Source of the DNA: a virus
Strand: one strand, 5' to 3'
Virus record (IMG/VR): IMGVR_UViG_3300046810_000100
Span: 1 to 64,000 of that record
Length of the DNA stretch: 64,000 bases
Under the pieces are notes generated by a model that did no database searches, had not been told where the DNA came from, and saw only the letters and a list, made by a program, of their open reading frames with translations. The translations under genes and the position numbers were made by a program. Position 1 is the first letter of the stretch. Every line of letters begins with the position of its first letter. This document shows, piece by piece, positions 51,189 through 59,520 of the stretch.

Positions 51189-53560
51189 TAATTGATTCCT
51201 TCCAGTACGTCGTTTTCATTGGACAACTGTTCGATGAGTTCCAATACATCCGCCTCGATCGCTGGCGCTGGGTTACGCTTGACCTTATCCTTGACAACTG
51301 GAGCGGTCAGGCGCTCATGTCGAATCAACGTATTGTGATCCTCGAGGAGCTTGGGCGCAGGAGGCGCTAGGTTCTCAGGTTGAATCAGCTTGCTGAGGTC
51401 CTCAACGATTGGGATCTGTGTTGCCATAACCAGATTAGGTTCAGTCCGGTCAGACTCCACTTCATGTCGCAGAGTGTAGCCAGAGTCAGACAGCATGCTC
51501 GAAGACATACGGACTGCTCGGTTGTAGCCGTACTCATCAGGTTTGATGATCTGGTTGATGTTCATCGGATCGTCAGCACGAATGATACGCTGTGCCATAC
51601 GGTTCCGCAGTTCAGGAGAGTACCCCATGGCCAATTGCTTGACCGTTTCTTTGGCACCTACCTGGCTGACTCGCAAACGAGTTTCAGTTTCACCGGAGTT
51701 CCGGTTCCAGATCGCCCGCAGATAACTGCTGTACTTGTTGGCTTCGTTCAGCTTGGCTGGCATCCCGAATGGGTTAGCCATCGGCAACGACTGCGCCGAC
51801 ATATCCGTACCGAACTTGTCCAACAGCATGAAGTGCTGGTTGGTGATCAACACAGGGTTAACCGAACGTACCATTTCCCCCAAAGAGTTCTTGAAGGTAA
51901 TGTGTTCCGGCTTGTAGCTGTAAACCTTGCGCAGTTCACTGATGATCTCGATACCGTATCGCTTGGTATCGCTACGCACCTGCACACTGATCTGGTTCGC
52001 CGCCACGTAGTCCACGTGCTCGATGATGTCTTCGCGAGTAACAGTCACCGTACGCACCAGATCCCCAAACTCTGGGAAGCCAGTATCGTAGAACTCCATC
52101 AACTTCGCCATCGCTTCGATGTATTCACCTGCGTTACGCAGTTTGACCACTTCTTTATGGATGTTGATGTTAATGAAGTTAATGGATTGCTCCATCAGCA
52201 TCGAGAAGATCTGCCTACGGAATGCTGGTGTGTTGTTCACCATGATCTCGCAGACAGTACCGTCGTCGTAACGCGGAGCATCTTCATCCGGAATTACCCG
52301 AACAATTACGCCCTTGTCACCATTCATACCAGACATCTTGAACTTGGTACGACCCGGAACGATTTCACGCAGGGTGATGTTGATGTTCCAGTCTTTCAGT
52401 TTGACTCGCTTGACACCACGACTCAGCGGGTTGATCTTGCCGGTGGTGTTGTCACGAGTGTAGTTACCTAGAGCAAAGCGCAGGAAGTTATCCAGAGCCT
52501 CGGTCGTTGCGATGTCGTTGCCACGGTTAGCTTGAACGCGACCATGGTACCAACGTTTAACATCGTTCCACATATCGTTCTGACGACGCTCATAGCGGTC
52601 CAGGACGGCGTTGTGGGCTTGCTCGATGTACTCGGTAGACCGATTGTTCGAACGGTTCTTCATGCGATCGCTGAGGACTTCTACAGCCATCACTTCAGAG
52701 TTGATCGGCGCCTTGAACAGGATGTCGTGGATCTCATCCGGAATACGCAGTGCCTTCTTGGTCAGAGACACCAGCGCGTTCTCGGTTACCCGACGACGGA
52801 AGCCCATGACCAGACCATCCGGACGAATCGACTCACCACTCTCTGGGAACGGTTTCGGGTTCTCGTCAGTTCCGTACAGCATCAACGGAATCCACTCTTC
52901 CTCGTTCCAGCTATGTTTACGCTCATGCTTGAACATGCAACGCAGTTTGTTCTGCGCGCAGCTCTGCGTGATCGCAATGCCGTCCTCCTCGGTAAAGTGG
53001 AAGGATGCCGGAGCAACCTTGAGGTCCATGCCGAAGTTCCATTCACCAGTCTTACTGATACGTGGAGATTTGGCGAAGATCGTACCTTTAGGGAATGCTG
53101 CACCCTTGGTCAGTTTGCGCATGATGTTCTTATCATACACATACTCGAAACCTACGTACGTGTTCTGGGTGTTGTAACGCGGCAGCTCCAGAATGTCGTA
53201 CATGTTCTTTTCATCGTTCTTGAAAACGATATAGACCGGGTTCCATTTGTCGGTCATCTCACCCTGATTGCCCAGAGTGTTTACGTAGAAGATTTCTTCA
53301 ATGACCATGTTTGAAGGCGCTTCGATACGACGCGCAGTTTTGGCGTACTGATATTCGAAGCCGGTCTTGAGTTTACGCTCACTTGCTCCCGATGTCACCA
53401 CAGCTTTGGGAATCATGTTACCGACCATGTAGATACGAGTCGGCGAAGATACCCAAGGGAAAGCTACCAGGTTTGCACAAATACCCATGAGGGCCGGATG
53501 TAATTGGTTTTCTTTCCCAGCATACTGCAGTTTAGGAGACTCTTTAGTTACAATGCTCAC
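51188..53560 (-). CDS. Non-virion RNA polymerase beta subunit, C-terminal part (phiKZ gp71-73-like)
   Basis: 790 residues from a GTG at 53560 (AAGGAGAG upstream). FTEEDGIAIT (189-198) matches the beta FEDSI/L motif. KMSGMNGDKGVI (408-419) matches KMAGRHGNKGVI, the conserved nucleotide-contacting loop, followed by the Asp/Asp-rich turn and PAFRRQIFSMLMEQ like the later G-R-Q-LE-H segment. The phiKZ counterpart is split by an intron into genes 71 and 73; here the reading frame is continuous. An early-type box about 75 bases upstream would let the virion polymerase make it first. It overlaps the beta' C-terminal gene by one base. Confidence 0.85.
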   Translation of the reverse strand: MSIVTKESPKLQYAGKENQLHPALMGICANLVAFPWVSSPTRIYMVGNMIPKAVVTSGASERKLKTGFEYQYAKTARRIEAPSNMVIEEIFYVNTLGNQGEMTDKWNPVYIVFKNDEKNMYDILELPRYNTQNTYVGFEYVYDKNIMRKLTKGAAFPKGTIFAKSPRISKTGEWNFGMDLKVAPASFHFTEEDGIAITQSCAQNKLRCMFKHERKHSWNEEEWIPLMLYGTDENPKPFPESGESIRPDGLVMGFRRRVTENALVSLTKKALRIPDEIHDILFKAPINSEVMAVEVLSDRMKNRSNNRSTEYIEQAHNAVLDRYERRQNDMWNDVKRWYHGRVQANRGNDIATTEALDNFLRFALGNYTRDNTTGKINPLSRGVKRVKLKDWNINITLREIVPGRTKFKMSGMNGDKGVIVRVIPDEDAPRYDDGTVCEIMVNNTPAFRRQIFSMLMEQSINFININIHKEVVKLRNAGEYIEAMAKLMEFYDTGFPEFGDLVRTVTVTREDIIEHVDYVAANQISVQVRSDTKRYGIEIISELRKVYSYKPEHITFKNSLGEMVRSVNPVLITNQHFMLLDKFGTDMSAQSLPMANPFGMPAKLNEANKYSSYLRAIWNRNSGETETRLRVSQVGAKETVKQLAMGYSPELRNRMAQRIIRADDPMNINQIIKPDEYGYNRAVRMSSSMLSDSGYTLRHEVESDRTEPNLVMATQIPIVEDLSKLIQPENLAPPAPKLLEDHNTLIRHERLTAPVVKDKVKRNPAPAIEADVLELIEQLSNENDVLEGIN

Positions 53561-53631
53561 GATACAACTCTCCTTACTGTAGTCACATGATCCCCTAGTT
53601 AAAGGAGATCCAAATTCTTATACGTCTCTTC

Positions 53632-53652
53632 CTAATGATATAGGTTTAAAAA
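53632..53652 (-). promoter_or_regulatory. phiKZ-type early promoter box for polymerase operon
   Basis: The minus strand reads GTTTTTAAACCTATATCATTAG, the same box as before 7884 and 58586. Expected start near 53630, giving a 5' leader of about 70 bases before the GTG at 53560. Confidence 0.65.
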
Positions 53653-53687
53653 CGGTTAACGCCCCCAATTCTTTAAGGTATACAGTC

Positions 53688-54017
53688 ATGCCGATCCCGA
53701 ATAATGAGTCGGACAGTGATAAGACACTCTTCTACACTGATCGTTATAAAACCCTGGTTCGTTCTGAGAAGGAGATCCTGCTCAGAGGTGCTTCGGTAGT
53801 ACCGTTTACTGACCTGAGCATGGTGTATGCTTTCCGTACAGACTTCTACCGACTGCTGCGGACAATGAAGGTACCGGCCCATTTGCGTTGGACTGTTGCC
53901 TATCTTAATGATGTCATTGATCCCAACCAGGACATCTCGGAAATGCGTTCCTTCTTACAGGTTGACGAAACCGATCTGTATAAAGCCATTGCGCGAAATA
54001 ACACCACACAAGGCTAA
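53688..54017 (+). CDS. Small hypothetical protein
   Basis: 109 residues, not recognised. It starts MPIPNNESDSDKTLFYTDRY and has a compact helical domain with a Ser/Asp-rich start. AAGG is about 9 bases before the ATG. It is the only plus gene between the non-virion polymerase gene and a minus block. Divergent from the beta gene by 127 bases, whose gap holds the early box on minus. It ends in a strong hairpin. Confidence 0.7.
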   Translation: MPIPNNESDSDKTLFYTDRYKTLVRSEKEILLRGASVVPFTDLSMVYAFRTDFYRLLRTMKVPAHLRWTVAYLNDVIDPNQDISEMRSFLQVDETDLYKAIARNNTTQG

Positions 54018-54031
54018 AAAATAAAAGGTAA

Positions 54032-54061
54032 TAGCAATCTGGGGAGTACCCCAGATTGCTA
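54032..54061 (+). terminator. 13-bp hairpin terminator with TATAGCCGC tail
   Basis: TAGCAATCTGGGG (54032-54044) pairs perfectly with 54049-54061. On plus the tail is GCCTTATAGCCGC without U-tract. On minus it is ATTACCTTTTATTTTTTAG, so the minus side looks like an ordinary intrinsic terminator for the 54076 gene. Confidence 0.85.
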
Positions 54062-54075
54062 GCCTTATAGCCGCT

Positions 54076-55551
54076 TTAGAACGTAGTTGTCGCTGCGGCG
54101 CCAGTGAAGTCAACCATACCACCACCTGCCGAAGAAGCAGTAGTAGGCGATTGCGGCATCATCATCATGCCACCCATGCCGTTTGGCATCATCATCATTT
54201 GCTGTGGCATCATGTTCATCATGCCCATGTTACCCATGCCGCCCATACCACCCATGCCAGGCATGCCCATACCCATGCCCATCATGTTGCCACCCATCAT
54301 GTTGTTGTTCTCGATGCGGCCCAGTACGTTAGCGTAGCGGGTGCACTGATACACAACCTGACCACCGGTGATCGTGTTGATCGCGTAGTGGAGGACCTTA
54401 TTGTTCATGTAGTCAATTTCGGTCTTCAGGTACTTGTCACCTGGCTGCATCTGTGGAACTGTGGTGTCGTAGTCGCCGACATTCACATTACCACCCAGGT
54501 TAGGCTGGTTGTTGTTTTGGTTGTTGTTGACCTGCGGCTGCTGGTTCTGGTTCTGCTGGGGACGATTAACCGAGAACATGTTCGAGTTACTTGGCACGTT
54601 CTGTTGAGACGTGTCGTTTTCGTCGTTCGTGTTGTGGCTGTTGTAGTCCAGCATTGGAACCTGACGGTACCAGTCGCCCAGATCGTCCATGTGTTCCATC
54701 CAGCCGGTATCCAGCGGATAGAGACCCATCTTGTCGAAGTCAGCACGGAAGGTGTTCTGAACTCGATTCAACTGGTCAGCGATCTCGGCGTAAGCGCCGA
54801 GGTACGAGATCAAACGCGCGGCCACTTGGCTGGTGGATTCGTATTCGATATCGTCAGGCGATTGCACGATTGGCAGAATGCACTGGAACAGATGTTGCGC
54901 CAGCTTCAGAGCCCCACGGGATACGCTGAAGTTGTTCAGTTCCAGTTGCTGGTTGTCAGACTGACCTTCGCTACGCGCCAGACGCTTGGTGATCTCGTTG
55001 TAGAACGGGAACTGCGCCTTGGTTTTGTAGTAGACCTTCTCGCCGGTCTTGGTACTACGCCCGCCACCCTTGGTAACCTTAAAGTGGATGAAACGGTTGT
55101 CGAGCCCGTTGTCTTCCAGTTCTACGTTCATACGAGCGAACAGAGCACTCAGTTCGTCACGCACAGTACGCTTGGTACCCTTGAGTGGTTCCAGCATGTC
55201 CAGGATGTCCTGACGCCACGAACCCTTTGGCTTCTGGCTGGCAATGCCAAACAGAACCGCCGGATAGTTGCGGAAGGTATCCAGCAACTTGGCCGTGGTC
55301 ATCTTGCGGATGATCTTGAACACCTCGGTTTCTTTCGACGTGATGTTCTCACACGCCGGGTGGAAGAACGCCTTGTCCATGCAGTTACCGTCCAGCACTT
55401 CGGACAGCGGCAGGTACAGATCGTGCTCGTCGATGCGTACCGGGTATTCTTCCTTCTGGTTGTTCATAGTGAACAGGATTTTGCCATCGTCCTTGATCAC
55501 GCCGCCCCACGACATCAGCATGGATCGATAGAGCTTGTTCAATTCGTTCAT
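54076..55551 (-). CDS. Phage protein with Met/Gly-rich C-terminal tail (phiKZ gp69/70 position)
   Basis: 491 residues, not recognised. An N-terminal helical domain of about 300 residues is followed by an Asn/Gln-rich linker (QQNQNQQPQVNNNQNNNQ), then a small domain and a long Met/Gly tail (MGGNMMGMGMGMPGMGGMGG and more). Such low-complexity tails often drive self-association or phase separation; a similar N-terminal run is in the 2706-5042 protein. AAGGA precedes the ATG. Lies between gp68-like and the beta C-terminal gene, in the operon that starts at 58586. Function unknown. Confidence 0.75.
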   Translation of the reverse strand: MNELNKLYRSMLMSWGGVIKDDGKILFTMNNQKEEYPVRIDEHDLYLPLSEVLDGNCMDKAFFHPACENITSKETEVFKIIRKMTTAKLLDTFRNYPAVLFGIASQKPKGSWRQDILDMLEPLKGTKRTVRDELSALFARMNVELEDNGLDNRFIHFKVTKGGGRSTKTGEKVYYKTKAQFPFYNEITKRLARSEGQSDNQQLELNNFSVSRGALKLAQHLFQCILPIVQSPDDIEYESTSQVAARLISYLGAYAEIADQLNRVQNTFRADFDKMGLYPLDTGWMEHMDDLGDWYRQVPMLDYNSHNTNDENDTSQQNVPSNSNMFSVNRPQQNQNQQPQVNNNQNNNQPNLGGNVNVGDYDTTVPQMQPGDKYLKTEIDYMNNKVLHYAINTITGGQVVYQCTRYANVLGRIENNNMMGGNMMGMGMGMPGMGGMGGMGNMGMMNMMPQQMMMMPNGMGGMMMMPQSPTTASSAGGGMVDFTGAAATTTF

Positions 55552-55561
55552 TTGTCAGTCC

Positions 55562-56995
55562 TTACTTTGCAAAGTATTCAGTGATGTTGTCCATGAAGTT
55601 CTTGGCTTCTTGGAGGCCGAGTTCAGAGCCGGCGATGTTGGTGCTCGTACGGTTGATACAGTACGTAGCATTGACAAAGCGGCGAGTGTCTTCTTGATTA
55701 CCGTTGAAGAACAACTCAACGGACGTCTCACCGAACACCGAACATTGAACGTTCACGCTGATGATGGTGGTGGTGTGCATGAAGCCAGTCGTGTGCTTGG
55801 CAAAGAAGTGTTGCTTCAGCAGTTGCTTGAACTGTTCCACGCGGTTGATTGCGTATTCGTCATGGTGGAGTACCGAGCCGAATGCACCAGTGATGATTTC
55901 CACCCCATCATCGGATCCCACGATACCTTGCGTGTGATGCGGGTTGTTGGTGGCGCTGAAGTCTAGGTGGGTAAGACCACACTTGATCAGCAGGTGAACT
56001 GTCAGGTAAGCGACTTCCGAAGCGATTACTTCGAACGGACTGGCGCTGCCGTATTCCTTGGAACCGAACAGATTGTCCACAGCCCCAAAGGACGTTGGGT
56101 TCAACAGGTTCAGGTTCATTACGTCGAGCAGGTTGGAGAAGACATTGTTGATCTCCGCCATCGTCCAGCCCATGAAGCCAACCATCGACACAGTGCCGGT
56201 GCTCATCATCATGGTGCGGAAGAAGTCGTTACCAGTCAACGGCGTTTCCAGAATGCCAGGCGAGTTCAACGAATCACCAATAGCGTTCTCTACCTGACCG
56301 AAGCGTGCTTCGTTAGACACGTTAGCTGCGATCTTCAACAGTTCGCGAGCATGGTGTGCCGGGTTAAGGTTGTCAGTCTTGGACATGACCACGTTCTTGC
56401 TGAGGTCTGCTGCCAAGATACCGTCGAAAGCACCGGCGTGACCGTCAGTCTCGCAAGCCATGTAGCCCAACACTTCCTGTGCCACATCCGCAGGACGGAT
56501 TGCTTTCAGGTTGTGCTGTGCCATTGGATCGCCTTGCAGGAACTGGTGTGAGTTGATCACAGCAGTACTTGCCATTGGCAGGCCCATATTGTCAGCTGTC
56601 TGACGCGTGTTGGTAGTCCAGGAACGTACCGGTACAAACATGGCGTGTCCTTCAATGCCTTCGTGAGTTGCACCACCCCCAGTGATGTAACCCATTACCG
56701 ACAGCTCAGAACTTTCCAGCGAGTTGCTCTCAACAATGAAACGCAACAGACCGATACCGCGACGGATGTTGAAACCGTCTTCGATGTTCACCCAACCTTG
56801 TGGCATCTGACTCAAGTTGCCGGACTCATTGGCAATCTTGTTCATGGTTACCGGAGTAACGCCGCCCTGAAATTGTTCCATCTTCAGAGCGTCGATGTTC
56901 ATGGTGCTGACGTTCAGCTGGTTGTGACGGTGTACGTGGTCGTGGTTTGCGTTGCCCATACCGAAGATGGCTTCGGTTAGAAGAATCTCTGCCAT
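55562..56995 (-). CDS. Hypothetical protein of the non-virion polymerase operon
   Basis: 477 residues, not recognised. The first 30 residues include a His-rich stretch (NHDHVHRHNQ). The remainder is mixed with many Gly/Asn/Thr turns (YITGGGATHEG, FGSVLHHDEY). No catalytic motif. Lies 10 bases from the 54076 gene, so cotranscribed. In phiKZ the two genes between gp68 and gp71 hold the same place. Not known to be a polymerase subunit. Confidence 0.75.
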   Translation of the reverse strand: MAEILLTEAIFGMGNANHDHVHRHNQLNVSTMNIDALKMEQFQGGVTPVTMNKIANESGNLSQMPQGWVNIEDGFNIRRGIGLLRFIVESNSLESSELSVMGYITGGGATHEGIEGHAMFVPVRSWTTNTRQTADNMGLPMASTAVINSHQFLQGDPMAQHNLKAIRPADVAQEVLGYMACETDGHAGAFDGILAADLSKNVVMSKTDNLNPAHHARELLKIAANVSNEARFGQVENAIGDSLNSPGILETPLTGNDFFRTMMMSTGTVSMVGFMGWTMAEINNVFSNLLDVMNLNLLNPTSFGAVDNLFGSKEYGSASPFEVIASEVAYLTVHLLIKCGLTHLDFSATNNPHHTQGIVGSDDGVEIITGAFGSVLHHDEYAINRVEQFKQLLKQHFFAKHTTGFMHTTTIISVNVQCSVFGETSVELFFNGNQEDTRRFVNATYCINRTSTNIAGSELGLQEAKNFMDNITEYFAK

Positions 56996-57029
56996 GTGTG
57001 CTACTACCTCGTGAATGCTTAAACCCTGA

Positions 57030-58586
57030 TTAGGAATTGACCTGCCGGACCAATTCCATGAACTCGTTCTTTACTTCGATGCTGATGTCGATGCCAAACA
57101 AAGCACCTTGCTTCACCAAAGCATATACTTCCAGATCATCCAACACCCCGTATTCCAAGTTGGATCTCCAGATGCCGTTGCTGAACTTCTCAAGGAATTC
57201 ATTGGCGGCTACCAGGGCTTCGTTAAATGAACGCCCTTCGTTGTTACGTGTTTGGATGTCACAGATAGATGCCAAGAACTCCTTGTCATCCTCATTCAGT
57301 TTCATGCCGTCAGGATAGGTACGAATCCCAGTTGGATCTTTAATAGCACCCAGTACAGTCGGCAGATACTTGAAACCCATTTCCGCCAGCCTTACTTGCG
57401 CAAGACAGATGGCCGCCATCAACTGATCGTAACCAGCTGCTTCATAGATGAAGGGCGAGACCTTCCACGCAAAGGTCAGTTGCAGCAGCTTGAGGATATG
57501 ATCTTCGAGTTCGAAGTCCCAGTTAGGCGACAGGTTGTCGTAGATCTTCTCAACCAGTAATGGCTGATTCACCTTCAAAGCGATACAGGCGTACTTGAAC
57601 CGATCTTTGTACCGAGGGTTATCTTCTTCGTCAAACAGACCGAAGCTGAAGAACTCTGCGCTGACCGCTTCATCAGACGGACGAACATCTTCGCTAATCT
57701 GATACTTGTCATAGATCGAACGCTTGTCGTCATCCGACTCACTCGGGTAATCCCGTTTAGTGAAGTTGGTGCCGACCGATTCGTGTTGCTTAACCGAAGC
57801 GTTAATTGCGGTAGCAATGTTCTTGCCTTCTTCGGTTTCAGGGATTGCGGCACAACATAAACGATTGAACACGGTGTTAAACAATACCTTGTCCACAAAG
57901 TTCTCAACACTGACCACGCTATCTGGCTGTGCTGGGATCCCGCGTTTGTTGAAAGCGAAGTCCACGTAGGTCTTCAGCTTATGCCAACCCGGCATGCCTG
58001 TGATGGTTGGGTTGTCCTTGATCAGGTCACCGCATACCAGATCACTGAAACCAGAACCCATGATGTCTTCGAACCGGAACATCAGGCCAAAGATGATTGG
58101 GTAGATAGACCGCACCACGAATGCTAGTTTCACCAGCTCTACGTAATCGTGATCCATGATCGTGGTTTGTTCTGGATAGTCGCCTTTGCTGGCGGCTTCG
58201 CTCAGATCTTTAGGGATCTGTAGGTACTTCGAATACTGGATGAACGAGCAGTACTTGTAGATGTTGATGAAATCCAAGATCTCGTTGATGACCGGCTTCA
58301 GTTCTGCCAAGTCTTCGTTGTAGTCTTGGAACTTCCCTACCTCCACAATGTTCCACGCTTTCTGGTACAGGGAGAACAGTTCCAGTTGCTGATCATGATC
58401 CATGGTGCCTTGGATATAATCGTTCAAGCAATCAAACAGGTTGTACGTCGCTTCGTTACGATCACGAATTGCACGTTCCAGCTTGATACCGGCTTCCCCA
58501 TTGAACTTCAAAGTCTGTTCGTTGAAAGTGACCAGAATACTCTCGAACTTCTTGCTGGAGGTTCGGCGAATCGTAAGTTCTAACAT
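57030..58586 (-). CDS. Probable non-virion RNA polymerase accessory subunit (phiKZ gp68-like)
   Basis: 518 residues from the ATG at 58586, with GGAG 9 bases upstream; a TTG at 58601 is in frame but sits inside that site. Helical, acidic, no recognised motifs. The assignment comes from order: in phiKZ gp68 precedes gp69, gp70 and gp71-73, and here this gene precedes 55562, 54076 and the beta C-terminal gene. phiKZ gp68 is part of the non-virion polymerase and has no bacterial counterpart; size is similar. An early-type box lies 36 bases upstream. Not proven from sequence alone. Confidence 0.6.
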   Translation of the reverse strand: MLELTIRRTSSKKFESILVTFNEQTLKFNGEAGIKLERAIRDRNEATYNLFDCLNDYIQGTMDHDQQLELFSLYQKAWNIVEVGKFQDYNEDLAELKPVINEILDFINIYKYCSFIQYSKYLQIPKDLSEAASKGDYPEQTTIMDHDYVELVKLAFVVRSIYPIIFGLMFRFEDIMGSGFSDLVCGDLIKDNPTITGMPGWHKLKTYVDFAFNKRGIPAQPDSVVSVENFVDKVLFNTVFNRLCCAAIPETEEGKNIATAINASVKQHESVGTNFTKRDYPSESDDDKRSIYDKYQISEDVRPSDEAVSAEFFSFGLFDEEDNPRYKDRFKYACIALKVNQPLLVEKIYDNLSPNWDFELEDHILKLLQLTFAWKVSPFIYEAAGYDQLMAAICLAQVRLAEMGFKYLPTVLGAIKDPTGIRTYPDGMKLNEDDKEFLASICDIQTRNNEGRSFNEALVAANEFLEKFSNGIWRSNLEYGVLDDLEVYALVKQGALFGIDISIEVKNEFMELVRQVNS

Positions 58587-58621
58587 GTAATCAATCTCCA
58601 AACATATTTGATGTCACTAAC

Positions 58622-58642
58622 CTAATAATGTAGGCTTTAAAT
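58622..58642 (-). promoter_or_regulatory. phiKZ-type early promoter box
   Basis: The minus strand reads AATTTAAAGCCTACATTATTAG, matching the boxes at 7934 and 53632. It lies about 36 bases before the gp68-like ATG at 58586. Confidence 0.65.
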
Positions 58643-58685
58643 TCTTTTAGCGTCACCAAAAAACAGTTATCAGCCATAGGGGTAT

Positions 58686-58712
58686 AGAGCAGAGGGGTGC
58701 CCCTTCTGCTCT
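58686..58712 (-). terminator. Hairpin terminator with TATGGCTG tail
   Basis: AGAGCAGA (58686-58693) pairs with TCTGCTCT, and GGGG with CCCC inside. On minus the tail is ATACCCCTATGGCTGATAAC. It ends the SSB-like gene before the early box at 58622. Confidence 0.75.
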
Positions 58713-58737
58713 AATATGGGAGTTGTTTGCTCGACGA

Positions 58738-59451
58738 TTAGAAGTCGTCGTCGAAGTCCGCATCGCCACCGCTGGACTCGCCACCGCCACCACCGCCGTT
58801 GTAGCTGTTACCGCCACTGCGTTGACCGCCACCACCAGCATCACCACGAGGCTTCGGTGGTTCCCAGCCGGTCAGTTCCATGTGTTCCAGAACTGGCTTC
58901 ATGAAGCTGGTCCAGTGACGCACGGCCCAGCGGGACATTACACCGTGATCTTCCACGGTTTCGCCAGCAGCGTTACGCACCATTACCACAGTGCTGCGCG
59001 GACCCTTGAAGCGGAACACCGCCTTGTAATCGCCCTTGCTGTAGCCCACAGTGATCTGGCCATTGTCGTCACGAGTGATGACCATGTTGACCTGAACCAC
59101 TGGCTTGTCGGACATACGACCCGAACCGCCCTGGAACACGAACTGATGCTTGGCGAACACCAGCTTCTTGGTTTTGAAGTCGGCGTTGTTGGCAGCTTCG
59201 TTCAGAGCTTCGAACAGGATACCGCGATCGTAGGCGTCCATCTCAACTTCTTTGTGAGTGGACTTGCCTTCCTTGAAGACACCGTCGTTCACCTTCAGCA
59301 CGATCTGGCCGGTGATCTTCTGCTCGAACATCAGCTGAGCAGGATACTTGCCGCCTGGCATTGGCTCGTCGGTGCAAGGGTGTGCCTGACGGTAGTCGTT
59401 CAGGAATGTTTTCTTCCGTTGTTGACGCGGTGCTTGTTGCTGTCCGTTCAT
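58738..59451 (-). CDS. SSB-like single-stranded DNA-binding protein
   Basis: 237 residues. A Gln/Arg-rich start, a strand-rich domain of about 150 residues, a Gly-rich linker (residues about 200-227, GGGGQRSGGN and GGGGGG) and a short acidic, phenylalanine-ended tail (DADFDDDF). That architecture (OB-like domain, glycine-rich linker, acidic tip) is the hallmark of single-stranded DNA-binding proteins, where the tip recruits partner enzymes. OB-fold not verified by sequence match. Placed beside the Mre11-like nuclease and polymerase genes, so a role in phage replication is likely. Confidence 0.65.
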   Translation of the reverse strand: MNGQQQAPRQQRKKTFLNDYRQAHPCTDEPMPGGKYPAQLMFEQKITGQIVLKVNDGVFKEGKSTHKEVEMDAYDRGILFEALNEAANNADFKTKKLVFAKHQFVFQGGSGRMSDKPVVQVNMVITRDDNGQITVGYSKGDYKAVFRFKGPRSTVVMVRNAAGETVEDHGVMSRWAVRHWTSFMKPVLEHMELTGWEPPKPRGDAGGGGQRSGGNSYNGGGGGGESSGGDADFDDDF

Positions 59452-59520
59452 GTGTTCTCTACCTTTTGTACAAGCTGAAAAAGAGGGTGTTTAGTCTATA
59501 TTAATGGCATTACCGTGGAA

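Noticed and set aside
53561-53687. A group I intron or split beta gene as in phiKZ
   Set aside because: The beta C-terminal frame is continuous over 790 codons with motifs in order, and no intron-like structure or endonuclease gene is visible nearby.
59491-59510. An early-type promoter on the plus strand at 59491
   Set aside because: The word TAGTCTATATTA matches the early box core, but it would transcribe the antisense of two minus genes; listed only as a low-interest repeated word.
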